A DNA stretch of 45,214 nucleotides, taken from IMG/VR virus record IMGVR_UViG_3300014839_000014, positions 1-45,214 of that record. One strand, 5' to 3'. The position numbers and the translations under genes were made by a program. Source of the DNA: a virus. Under the pieces are notes generated by a model. That model worked only from the letters and a program-made list of their open reading frames with translations, was not told where the DNA came from and did no database searches. Position 1 is the stretch's first letter. Every line of letters starts with the position of its first letter. This document shows, piece after piece, positions 38,829 through 45,041 of the stretch.

Positions 38829-39976
38829 TGTTTAGCCGCCTTACGTTCATTACGTCTGCGCTTATACTCTTCCCAGTGTTCGCGCGGGACGGGGACATTA
38901 TTTAGTTTTACGTGTTCCCAGTCGTTACATAGAATCGAGGTAATATGTAACCTCATTAGCTTGTCTCCAAAGATCCAACCAAGAAGCTCTTCCATTTCTT
39001 TAAACTTCTTTCGGAACCCCTCTTTCCAGTCGGGATTATCAATAAGGTTTTCCAAAAGATAATCTCTATATTCCTTCCAAGAGCTAAACATCGGAGGAAG
39101 GTGGTGAGGACAATAGAAATCATCCCATCCCATTTTGCCGGCCATGTCTATACCCTCAACGCGGGCAACGATCTTATTATAATTCTCCGGTTCTAGCTCC
39201 TGAAGAATAAACAGTGCTCGGACGGCCGTTTCATGGTGAAGATTAGATACGCGCATATCATTAACCGGCACGCCGTACTGATACATTTTATCGTAGACCT
39301 TATTATAGGGCCACCCGTTATCATGAATTGCCTTCCAAACGTCGGTATAAGACCAATCATAAATTGGGTAAAACGTATAGTGTTCTCGCCTCTTATTTAA
39401 TTCTTTTCCCCAGGTAACGCCTCCATAGGTATGCCCACCCGTTAGTCCGCTCGCACGCCTTGGGGATTCTTCTGCCCGGACGCCGGCAATATAACAGCTT
39501 TTCTGATTAGGAAACTCTACGGCAAAGATTCGCTCAAATAGTTCTCCAAAACGGTCGGTTCCATATCGATTCTCTTTATATGAGTTCGGCTCTTTAGGTC
39601 GGATCCAGTTGGCCTCGTCGTTGGGATTCCAACACTGAAGCCAGTGATCTTTGAATGACGTTGCATTAAATAGTTTAAAGGGAAACTGTAACCACATGGG
39701 GATTACTTCGGGCCGGAGCATAATTTCACGAACCGTGTCTACTGTTGATAGCCACTCCGCTTCTTGATCGAGCCACATAACACGAAGCGGGAGACGTCCC
39801 TTCTCACGTGCCACCAGGAGCGCTAGGTGGAGCACCACTGTACTATCTTTTCCTCCAGATACTCCGACGACTACATTAGGGAATTCGTCGAATAGCCAGC
39901 GTATACGGACGAGTGCAGCGTCAAACACATTCTCTTTAAGAAATACTTTCTTATTGCTCATTTGAGGCTTGTCCAA
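38825..39976 (-). CDS. ibrA: IbrA-like PAPS reductase / ATP pyrophosphatase family protein
   Basis: 383 residues from TTG 39976 (ATG 39961 is equally plausible; neither has a strong ribosome site, so coupling to the 36-aa ORF is likely). The PP-loop SGGKDS is at residues 40-45, inside VVVGVSGGKDSTVVLHLALL. Further family parts: VMWLDQEAEW, SCYIAGVRAEESPRRAS, HYTFYPIYDWSYTDVWKAI and DMRVSNLHHETAVRAL. PP-loop enzymes adenylate a substrate and often transfer sulphur; DndC of DNA phosphorothioation is a relative. IbrA-type enzymes lack a settled reaction. Confidence 0.88.
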   Translation of the reverse strand: MDKPQMSNKKVFLKENVFDAALVRIRWLFDEFPNVVVGVSGGKDSTVVLHLALLVAREKGRLPLRVMWLDQEAEWLSTVDTVREIMLRPEVIPMWLQFPFKLFNATSFKDHWLQCWNPNDEANWIRPKEPNSYKENRYGTDRFGELFERIFAVEFPNQKSCYIAGVRAEESPRRASGLTGGHTYGGVTWGKELNKRREHYTFYPIYDWSYTDVWKAIHDNGWPYNKVYDKMYQYGVPVNDMRVSNLHHETAVRALFILQELEPENYNKIVARVEGIDMAGKMGWDDFYCPHHLPPMFSSWKEYRDYLLENLIDNPDWKEGFRKKFKEMEELLGWIFGDKLMRLHITSILCNDWEHVKLNNVPVPREHWEEYKRRRNERKAAKQ

Positions 39977-40061
39977 TGGCTACAGGTAAGCCGAACCACA
40001 GCCGGAGCGGTTGCGCAGCAGAGTGAGCCGTGTTTCCGTGGCCCGAAACGGCGGTTATCAT
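39951..40061 (-). CDS. 36-aa ORF between MazG-like and IbrA-like genes
   Basis: ATG at 40061 overlaps the MazG-like stop (ATGA), with AAAAAGGA 7 nt upstream. The 36-residue product (MITAVSGHGNTAHSAAQP, then LRLWFGLPVAIGQASNEQ) overlaps the start of the IbrA-like gene by 11-26 nt. It fills an otherwise empty 80-bp gap. No family recognised. It could be a real micro-protein or a coupler that loads ribosomes onto the IbrA gene. Confidence 0.5.
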   Translation of the reverse strand: MITAVSGHGNTAHSAAQPLRLWFGLPVAIGQASNEQ

Positions 40062-40297
40062 AGCCTGTCCTTTTTGATGGTAGCATTGAGCCTAGCTATT
40101 GCTTCTGATAAGTCGGCCAGTTCTCGCTTCAGCCAATGGATGTTAGTTTCTTGCTGCTCACGCGGCAAAAGAGGATTAACACTTTGTGCCCCCCATCGTT
40201 GCAGCTTTCCCGCTGCCGCGAGAACTTCACCGCACTCTTCAACAAGATGGGCTAATTGCTTGTTAAAACCTCTTTGCAAAAACCGTTTATCGCTCAT
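40058..40297 (-). CDS. MazG-like nucleotide pyrophosphohydrolase
   Basis: 79 residues, a minimal all-alpha NTP pyrophosphohydrolase domain. The metal-binding signature is present: EECGE (residues 20-24, EExxE) and ELAD (59-62, ExxD). MazG-like enzymes hydrolyse NTPs or (p)ppGpp-like alarmones and can steer nucleotide pools for modified DNA. The start has AAGGAG 8 nt upstream. It lies between the methyltransferase and the IbrA-like gene, so it is probably part of the same pathway or a nucleotide-level counter-defence. Very short but with all motif residues. Confidence 0.78.
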   Translation of the reverse strand: MSDKRFLQRGFNKQLAHLVEECGEVLAAAGKLQRWGAQSVNPLLPREQQETNIHWLKRELADLSEAIARLNATIKKDRL

Positions 40298-40336
40298 AAT
40301 TCACTCCTTAATTTCTAGCCGTTTTCGGGCTGTACC

Positions 40337-40951
40337 CTATTGTAGCCTTTCAATCGTCTTTTGGAGCCGCTTAGGATTAAGCTCATTCCCGCGAAATCTC
40401 ATTCCGTATGAAACTGCGGCTCGGGCTGAATATCCAAGTCCGCAACATGGATCTAAAAATATTCCATTATCAACGGCAAATGGGTGAGTAGCCCTTGAAA
40501 TAGTGTCCCATCCCTGGGTGTGTAATATTAAATCGTTATAGTCAGCAGGAAGAGTAATTCCGTGCTTAGAGAATACGTGTAGGTCCATGGGTAGTTTTTT
40601 AGATCCAGACTGATAAAGTGTTTCAATCGTTGTTTCGTGGCGAAGTCCAGAACCGCGCGCCAAAGAAAGCATTTGATCTCTCCACTTCTTTCCGTACTCG
40701 ATAAATACGGCGTTTTTGGCATATTTCTGAATAGTCAAGAAAAAAGAATATAAAAACTCGTCAATATTATTTTCTCGCCTAACTGACGCTCCGGTCATCT
40801 TAAGTCGCATTGTTTCCCAATATTTAAGATTTCCGGCTCCCCACGGCGGGTCTGAATAGAATATGTCTGCCTGCTCGGCGCCCATAATATTATCTATCCC
40901 GTCTATGATGTTTCCGCACTGAACAATGTGATGACCAATCTTAGTTATCAT
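40337..40951 (-). CDS. DNA methyltransferase, beta-class (N6-adenine or N4-cytosine)
   Basis: 204 residues. The catalytic motif DPPW lies at residues 34-37 (FYSDPPWGAG), and the SAM-binding motif lies near the C-terminus (FLDPCCGLGYSARAA, about 165-179), followed by RGNELNPKRL. The order catalytic-then-SAM motif is the beta class. The region between them is short, so the recognition part is small. It would methylate phage DNA to evade restriction. GGAGG CTAG precedes the ATG. No partner restriction enzyme was seen, so it looks like an orphan. Confidence 0.88.
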   Translation of the reverse strand: MITKIGHHIVQCGNIIDGIDNIMGAEQADIFYSDPPWGAGNLKYWETMRLKMTGASVRRENNIDEFLYSFFLTIQKYAKNAVFIEYGKKWRDQMLSLARGSGLRHETTIETLYQSGSKKLPMDLHVFSKHGITLPADYNDLILHTQGWDTISRATHPFAVDNGIFLDPCCGLGYSARAAVSYGMRFRGNELNPKRLQKTIERLQ

Positions 40952-40965
40952 CTAGCCTCCGAGTT

Positions 40966-41295
40966 TTATATAAGCGCTCGATTTAATATATATGTTGTAT
41001 CGTTGCCAAATGTTCTCGCTATGGATGCATCATTATGAATTGGACATCCCATGGTCCAATACTTATACTCGCCTATGTCTAAGTACAAAAGACGCTTTTT
41101 AAAAAATTGCCCAGGGTATCCGTGATCTCGGATATATTGGGTAAACCAACAGAACTCTGTATCTAATGCCGGCCAGTCCCATCGAACTACATACCAGTGT
41201 GGGAACCGGGCCATGGTCTTTGCGAATCGCCAAGATGTAGATGAAATGAATTTCTCTATCCTTTGTAGATCAGAGGGCTCGATAGTTATCGTCAT
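40966..41295 (-). CDS. Hypothetical protein, probable leaderless message
   Basis: 109 residues from ATG 41295. A TTG at 41331 in frame is rejected because it is the -35 box of the promoter 41331-41303. The sequence (TIEPSDLQRIEKFISSTSWR, then AKTMARFPHWYVVRWDWP and EYKYWTMGCPIHNDASIAR) matches unknown phage proteins with many Trp/Tyr; the ending GNDTTYILNRAL suggests a compact alpha/beta domain. It is the first gene of the opposite-strand operon and lies 14 bp from the methyltransferase. Role unknown. Confidence 0.68.
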   Translation of the reverse strand: MTITIEPSDLQRIEKFISSTSWRFAKTMARFPHWYVVRWDWPALDTEFCWFTQYIRDHGYPGQFFKKRLLYLDIGEYKYWTMGCPIHNDASIARTFGNDTTYILNRALI

Positions 41296-41302
41296 AGGAA
41301 AA

Positions 41303-41331
41303 TATATATCTAACGGGCTCGCTCGGGTCAA
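41303..41331 (-). promoter_or_regulatory. Promoter of the opposite-strand island
   Basis: Minus strand TTGACC (41331-41326), 17-nt spacer, TATATA (41308-41303). The start of transcription, about 7 nt on, falls on the ATG at 41295, so the message would be leaderless. No ribosome site precedes that ATG (TTTTCCT). Compare the promoter at 2359. Confidence 0.6.
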
Positions 41332-41348
41332 GAATATTTTATTAATAT

Positions 41349-41795
41349 AAAAAAAGAGTTGACCTTTATTTCGAGTTCGCGTAACCGACTAATGGGGCCG
41401 TCACAAGCGGCCTACAGCGCCGGATGAGGGGATGGAAGGCGTGGGGTCGCGGAGACCCTCCGGAAGTAATTCCGTAGCATAGATTTGGGGCTTCCTCGGC
41501 CGTCAGACCACTTGTGGGCTTATGCTGCATACTGCGGACTCATACCGCTAGTGACGTGCATTAGGCTAGGACTCATATGTACCTCCTGGGAAGTGCAGGG
41601 AATGGGCATATGACTAAAGTCTGGTACTCTCGGGCTGCCTAGACCTAAGATAGATCAGAGACAAGTCTCTTGCCATAAAGAGAAGTAATCTCCGATGACA
41701 GGCAGAGTTACGCTACCAAATACTTCAAGAAGTCTTTCAGGGCACTTCTGCACCTACGCCTCACCCGCTAGTGGCTAATGATCGCCTTAACTTAA
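41349..41795 (-). ncRNA. Candidate large structured RNA gene, unknown family
   Basis: No protein-size frame occurs here, yet the sequence is GC-rich between AT-rich flanks and full of inverted repeats: GGCCG/CGGCC (41396-41412), GGGTC/GACCC (41444-41458), CGGAA-GTAA-TTCCG with a GNRA-type loop (41461-41474), TCATATG/CATATGA (41573-41613), CTGCCT/AGGCAG (41635-41705), AGAGA/TCTCT near 41660, AGAAGT/ACTTCT near 41730. The loop CACAAG (41402) can also pair with CTTGTG (41511). A minus-strand promoter (41830-41802) would start it near 41795, and a T7 run ends it near 41349. Orientation is not proven. Confidence 0.5.
41520..41576 (-). CDS. 18-aa leader-type ORF inside the structured RNA
   Basis: On the minus strand a perfect AGGAGG (41587-41582) lies 5 nt before ATG 41576. 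The 18-residue frame (MSPSLMHVTSGMSPQYAA) ends at 41520. The ATG is part of the CATATG arm of the local inverted repeat, so translation could be coupled to folding. It supports the minus orientation of the RNA. Confidence 0.4.
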   Translation of the reverse strand: MSPSLMHVTSGMSPQYAA

Positions 41796-41801
41796 AAAAT
41801 A

Positions 41802-41830
41802 TATATAAAACAAAAAAAAAGACTTGACAA
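41802..41830 (-). promoter_or_regulatory. Promoter for the structured RNA region (minus strand)
   Basis: Minus strand TTGTCA (41830-41825), 17-nt T-rich spacer, TATATA (41807-41802). It points into the structured region at 41795 and below. The -35 overlaps a + strand TTGACA (41824-41829) for which no -10 box lies 16-18 nt away. Confidence 0.5.
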
Positions 41831-41872
41831 AGAATGTTTAAAATATTCTTCCCATATAGAAAAATCTATGAT
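41830..41872 (+). promoter_or_regulatory. Control region before the early (Rad52) operon
   Basis: Between the RNA region and the Rad52-like gene lie AAGAAT/ATTCTT arms (41830-41850, with AT-rich centre), ATAGA/TCTAT arms (41856-41869), and a -10-like TATGAT (41867-41872). This resembles an operator and promoter for the rightward early operon, but no good -35 box was found 17 nt upstream. Confidence 0.4.
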
Positions 41873-41917
41873 ACCTTACACAAAGATAGTTAAAAACACT
41901 ATAAGGGGTATAAAAAA

Positions 41918-42682
41918 ATGAACTTAGACAAATTAAAAGAGCCGTTTGCAGAATGCGATATTGAGTGGAGACTCGCTCAGTGCGGAGAAACAAACGGTAA
42001 GCTATGGGGTTTGTGTTTGGCCTATATTCAGGCCCGAGCCGTGATGGACAGACTTGATGAGGTTTGCGGTTCAGAGAACTGGAAAGTAAAATACGATGTA
42101 ACCGCCTCTGGAACCATATGCACGCTTGCGATTAAGGTCGGATCCGAGTGGATCGAGAAGCAAGACGGAGCCGAGGCCACCGACATCGAAGCCTTTAAGG
42201 GCGGAATCTCTGGAGCGCTCAAACGGGCTGGCTCGGTATGGGGAATTTCAAGGTACTTGTACCGGCTAGAAAGTGGGTTTATTCAGGTTGTCGATAAGGG
42301 TACGCAGGGCGCGCTCTACGGCAAGACCAAAGAAGGAAAAACTTTTTATTGGCTCCCTCCGGCGCTTCCTAGTTGGGCGCTTCCGCCGGTGCCAACTAAG
42401 CAGCCTGCTCCGCAGGGAACGATTACGGCACCGGCATCCATAACCGAACCCGAACCGCCAAAGCCCCAAGACAGACAAGCTGAACCCAAGCCAATGGCTC
42501 GAGTCGAGCTGATCAAAACAATCATGGAAACGGCTAGGCAGTTAAGGTTATCAGACCGGGAGCTAGGAGACTGGGCAACGGAGGAGTTTAAGAAACCAAC
42601 TAAGAATCTATCACCTACGGAGCTTGAGCAGTTTCTGGGTATCTTACAGGGAGAGGTTGGAAGGATGGGGGATGTAAAATGA
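41918..42682 (+). CDS. Rad52-like single-strand annealing protein
   Basis: 254 residues. The N-terminal 125 residues match the Rad52/22 domain: CDIEWRLAQCGETNGKLWG, then LAYIQARAVMDRLDEVCGSENW, EWIEKQDGAEATDIEAFKGG and SGALKRAGSVWGISRYLYRL. These proteins anneal ssDNA in phage recombination. The C-terminal half is a Pro-rich linker and a helical domain (LRLSDRELGDWATEEFKKP) that likely binds SSB or a nuclease. The start follows AAGGGG. It heads the early rightward operon and lies two genes from SSB. Confidence 0.88.
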   Translation: MNLDKLKEPFAECDIEWRLAQCGETNGKLWGLCLAYIQARAVMDRLDEVCGSENWKVKYDVTASGTICTLAIKVGSEWIEKQDGAEATDIEAFKGGISGALKRAGSVWGISRYLYRLESGFIQVVDKGTQGALYGKTKEGKTFYWLPPALPSWALPPVPTKQPAPQGTITAPASITEPEPPKPQDRQAEPKPMARVELIKTIMETARQLRLSDRELGDWATEEFKKPTKNLSPTELEQFLGILQGEVGRMGDVK

Positions 42683-43416
42683 GTACAGAATTACAGCAAT
42701 TTAATGAAGTCAAAGCCGAGATCACAACCCTAGTTGCTCCGGTGCTCCAGGTAAAGGTCGTCGATTTTAAATCAAGCCTGGGAGCGATAGAGGCAGCTAA
42801 GACGCTTAAAGCCATGGCCAACCGGCTAGACGATCTACGGCGAGCAGAGGTAGACCCCCTGAATGCTAAGGTCAAGTCAATAAATGAATACGTTAGACAG
42901 ATAAAGGCACCTCTTGATGCCGCAGATGTATATATCCGAAACGAGCTTAATCGCTTCGCTGCCGAGCAGGAGAAGTTCCGCCAGGAGGAGCTACGCAAGG
43001 CCGAGGAGGAGCGCATAAGGAAAGAAAACGAGCTTCGCATTAAACAAGAGGAGGAAAGAAAATCCGTAGAAGAGGGGATGCAAATTTTCGGTGCAGACTA
43101 TGGAGAAGCCAAGGAACTCGAGAAAAAACAAGAGATAGAGCGCGCGCAGGTAGCTGTCGAGATTAAACAAAAGGAATGGGACATTAATCAGGGGCAGCTT
43201 AAAAATACCCGCAAGACAACCAAGGTAAGGGTCATTGATCTAACCAAGGTTCCTCGAGAATTTCTAATTATTGAAGTAAACGAGCGTGCCGCGATTGCAG
43301 CGCATAAAGCAGGTGTACAGATCGCAGGGCTTGAGTTTTACCAGGAGATAGGTCTTGCGATAGGACAAAAAACAAGGGTTACACGCATGGCACTGGAAGG
43401 AGAGGCACATGGTTAA
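42679..43416 (+). CDS. Coiled-coil recombination-associated protein
   Basis: 245 residues on an ATGA overlap. The N-terminal part has LGAIEAAKTLKAMANRLDDL, then a long charged coiled coil (about 85-175, EEERIRKENELRIKQEEERK) and a C-terminal domain VPREFLIIEVNERAAIAAHK with GVQIAGLEFYQE. Proteins of this plan often sit between recombinase and SSB genes in phages, and may organise the recombination complex. No enzyme motif seen. Overlaps the SSB start by 8 nt. Confidence 0.72.
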   Translation: MSTELQQFNEVKAEITTLVAPVLQVKVVDFKSSLGAIEAAKTLKAMANRLDDLRRAEVDPLNAKVKSINEYVRQIKAPLDAADVYIRNELNRFAAEQEKFRQEELRKAEEERIRKENELRIKQEEERKSVEEGMQIFGADYGEAKELEKKQEIERAQVAVEIKQKEWDINQGQLKNTRKTTKVRVIDLTKVPREFLIIEVNERAAIAAHKAGVQIAGLEFYQEIGLAIGQKTRVTRMALEGEAHG

Positions 43417-43804
43417 TAAATGCATTTTAATAGGCAGACTAGGGAAAGACGTTGATATTAGGTATACACAGACGGGAGTGGCAGTTGCGAGCTTCTCCGT
43501 TGCCTGTGCCAAAAAGTGGACAGATAAGACCGGAAAGAAAAACGAAAAAACAAACTGGATATCAGTTGTAGTTTGGGGAAAGCTCGCTGAACTATGTACT
43601 AAATACCTGCACAAAGGATCGCTTGCCTTCATTGAGGGAGAAATCGAAACCCGAAACTATGAAGCCAAAGACGGAACCAAAAAATACATAACCGAAGTGG
43701 TGGCGCAGAATGTGCGCTTTCTAGATAGTCAATCAAAGGACGATCCAGAAAACACCAAGGATCTGGGCGAGCAGTTTGATCCAGAACCAGGAATGTTCGG
43801 ATAA
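43409..43804 (+). CDS. ssb: Single-stranded DNA-binding protein
   Basis: 131 residues. OB-fold pattern of bacterial SSB: VNKCILIGRLGKDVDIRYTQ, then GVAVASFSVACAKKW, TNWISVVVWGKLAELCTKYL, GSLAFIEGEIETRNYEAKDG. The acidic C-terminus ends DPEPGMFG instead of the usual DDIPF tip, so partner binding may differ. It protects ssDNA during phage replication and recombination. A long inverted repeat follows. Confidence 0.93.
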   Translation: MVNKCILIGRLGKDVDIRYTQTGVAVASFSVACAKKWTDKTGKKNEKTNWISVVVWGKLAELCTKYLHKGSLAFIEGEIETRNYEAKDGTKKYITEVVAQNVRFLDSQSKDDPENTKDLGEQFDPEPGMFG

Positions 43805-43840
43805 TTTTGTGGGCGCGCTTTTACGGGACGCGACTACGAA

Positions 43841-43886
43841 ACGCGAGCCGGATCGACTAAAGGTATAAAAGATCGCCGGCTCGCGT
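43841..43886 (+). terminator. Long GC-rich inverted repeat after ssb
   Basis: ACGCGAGCCGG (43841-43851) and CCGGCTCGCGT (43876-43886) pair perfectly over 11 bp, with an inner GATC/GATC that can extend the stem. The loop is about 24 nt (or 16 with the inner pairing). No T run follows, so it may be an mRNA stabiliser, attenuator or protein-binding site instead of a terminator. Confidence 0.45.
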
Positions 43887-43910
43887 AAACCTCAATGGAA
43901 GGAATTGAAA

Positions 43911-44216
43911 ATGAATACTAAACAAAACAAAGAACTCGGGAAATTAATGGAAGAGAGCGCAGGGCTTAGGATGCGAATCGACGCACTAAACGCAAAGATT
44001 AACGGCCAGATTAAGCTCCTCGAGATGAGAGGGCATATTATAAAAAGCCTTGAGGCCAAAGCAGAGGCATTCGAGGCGGTGGCGCTTAAAATTATGGGCC
44101 TATGCATAAACAGATGCATTAACCACACAACAAATAATGCCAACAAACCCGAGCCGGCACCTGGGAGAACAGTAGAAGACGTTGTGAGGGATTTAGAAAC
44201 TAAATACTCAAAATAA
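43911..44216 (+). CDS. Helical hypothetical protein (101 aa)
   Basis: 101 residues from ATG 43911 (GGAAGGA about 8 nt upstream; a TTG at 43905 is also open). It is a helical, charged protein with heptads (LGKLMEESAGLRMRIDALNA and KSLEAKAEAFEAVALKI), then Cys/Asn-rich CINRCINHTTNN and a C-terminal VEDVVRDLETKY. No family recognised. It follows ssb in the early operon. Confidence 0.65.
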   Translation: MNTKQNKELGKLMEESAGLRMRIDALNAKINGQIKLLEMRGHIIKSLEAKAEAFEAVALKIMGLCINRCINHTTNNANKPEPAPGRTVEDVVRDLETKYSK

Positions 44217-44223
44217 GGAAACC

Positions 44224-44313
44224 ATGGGCGAAAAAGTTGCGATCACACTTGGAATGATGACTTGTTTTGCTGTTGGAGTTTATATTGCGAGGTTCATTTA
44301 TGGAGCTTGTTAG
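44224..44313 (+). CDS. 29-aa membrane micro-protein
   Basis: ATG 44224 follows AAGGAAA and opens 29 codons: MGEKVAITLGMMTCFAVGVY, then IARFIYGAC. This is a single membrane helix of about 20 residues with a charged start. It starts 8 nt after the previous stop and overlaps the next gene by 14 nt. Composition and placement support a real gene. Role unknown. Confidence 0.5.
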   Translation: MGEKVAITLGMMTCFAVGVYIARFIYGAC

Positions 44314-44491
44314 GGTTAATCGAGACGACGGCACACAGAATAAACCAAAGACGTATGAGGCCAAAGTAATAAAAAGATTTACTAAGGCCGACGGAAGGAC
44401 CTGGCTTAAGATCATTCCAACCGAGATTTTAGATGCACACATACGATCGGTACTCGAAAAGAACACCAGAGAAATAAATGACGCACAATAA
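44300..44491 (+). CDS. Small basic hypothetical protein (63 aa)
   Basis: 63 residues from ATG 44300, 7 nt after GCGAGG (44287-44292). Earlier in-frame start 44267 lies inside the micro-protein frame. The sequence (MELVRVNRDDGTQNKPKTYE, KADGRTWLKIIPTEILD) is a small alpha/beta protein rich in charged residues, of a type found in phage early regions. No function assigned. Confidence 0.6.
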   Translation: MELVRVNRDDGTQNKPKTYEAKVIKRFTKADGRTWLKIIPTEILDAHIRSVLEKNTREINDAQ

Positions 44492-44540
44492 ATCCAAATG
44501 GAAATTAACATGAGAGCCGAAAGGTAGAAAGAAGGAAGAA

Positions 44541-44804
44541 ATGAAAAAGATAGTTAGTGTTACGGAAGTATCTGGAGAAGGCTTGGTTAAGTTTTTAGGC
44601 GAAAGGTTGACATTATTTTGCCTAAATTACATTTATACGGGCAAATTAGAGGGTGGTAACGATTCTTGCGTTTTGTTGTCTGATGCCGCCGTTGTTTACG
44701 AAACTGGGGCATTTAATGAAAAGGGATGGAAAGACGCACAGAAGCTTCCTGGTGAATGGTACGTCCAAATTGGAGCAATTGAAAGTTTCGGAATTCTGAA
44801 ATGA
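44541..44804 (+). CDS. Hypothetical phage protein (87 aa)
   Basis: 87 residues with an AAGGAAGAA ribosome site. It has KKIVSVTEVSGEGLVKFLGE, then LFCLNYIYTGKLEGGNDSC, VVYETGAFNEKGWKDAQKLP and ends GAIESFGILK, as in several small phage proteins of unknown role. The ending overlaps the 54-bp repeat, so the gene's last 35 bases and stop also occur at 3-37. It is the last phage gene before the circle joins position 1. Confidence 0.7.
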   Translation: MKKIVSVTEVSGEGLVKFLGERLTLFCLNYIYTGKLEGGNDSCVLLSDAAVVYETGAFNEKGWKDAQKLPGEWYVQIGAIESFGILK

Positions 44805-45041
44805 TCCGATCAATAAAACAATTTTGGCGGTCGTGGTCGTGGTCGCGGTCGCGGTCGCGGTCGCGGTCGTAGTCACACCGCCGCCGGCAACACCGCCACC
44901 GGCAACACCGCCGCCTGCAACACCGCCGCCTGCAACACCGCCGCCCGTTGCGCCAGCGTCAGCCTTGGTTGCCGGAGAGCTGTCTCCGCAACCGACGATC
45001 AAACCTGCGAAAACCAAAGAACAAATAAGCGAATATTTCAT
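44646..45041 (-). CDS. Bacterial-type lipoprotein gene, probably a chimeric joint
   Basis: 131 residues from ATG 45041, after AGGAGGTCTTTC. The start is a lipoprotein signal: KYSLICSLVFAGLIVGC with lipobox L-I-V-G-C, then GDSSPATKADAGA. Next come GGGVA repeats (five 15-bp units, 44877-44951) and a Thr/Ala run from the hexamer array. The remainder is the reverse strand of phage DNA (below 44821), so it is almost surely not the natural C-terminus. Higher GC and a bacterial lipoprotein point to a foreign sequence joined at the repeat. Confidence 0.55.
   Translation of the reverse strand: MKYSLICSLVFAGLIVGCGDSSPATKADAGATGGGVAGGGVAGGGVAGGGVAGGGVTTTATATATATTTTTAKIVLLIGSFQNSETFNCSNLDVPFTRKLLCVFPSLFIKCPSFVNNGGIRQQNARIVTTL
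44768..44821. repeat. Direct repeat, copy 2 (circle overlap)
   Basis: Exact copy of bases 1-54, covering the end of the 87-residue gene and 17 bases beyond. After it the sequence diverges from the start of the window (44822 onward). Confidence 0.9.
44829..44870. repeat. Hexamer tandem repeat, GGTCGT/GGTCGC
   Basis: Seven 6-bp units: GGTCGT twice, GGTCGC four times, GGTCGT once. It matches the type of repeat at 62-97 but with different last bases. It lies on the boundary between phage-like and bacterial-like sequence and is a likely assembly crossover. Confidence 0.8.
44877..44951. repeat. 15-bp tandem repeat (GGGVA-coding)
   Basis: Five copies of a 15-bp unit of type CACCGCCGCCGGCAA, coding GGGVA on the minus strand in the lipoprotein frame. 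Units differ by one to four bases. Typical of a repetitive linker in a bacterial surface lipoprotein. Confidence 0.8.

Noticed and set aside
41385-41790. Group I intron, tmRNA or RNase P RNA
   Set aside because: None of the diagnostic core segments I know for these RNAs was found, and the flanking genes are not split.
41918-44804. A tRNA gene in the early region or elsewhere
   Set aside because: No cloverleaf with a GTTCRA-type T loop and matching acceptor stem was seen in the gaps I read.
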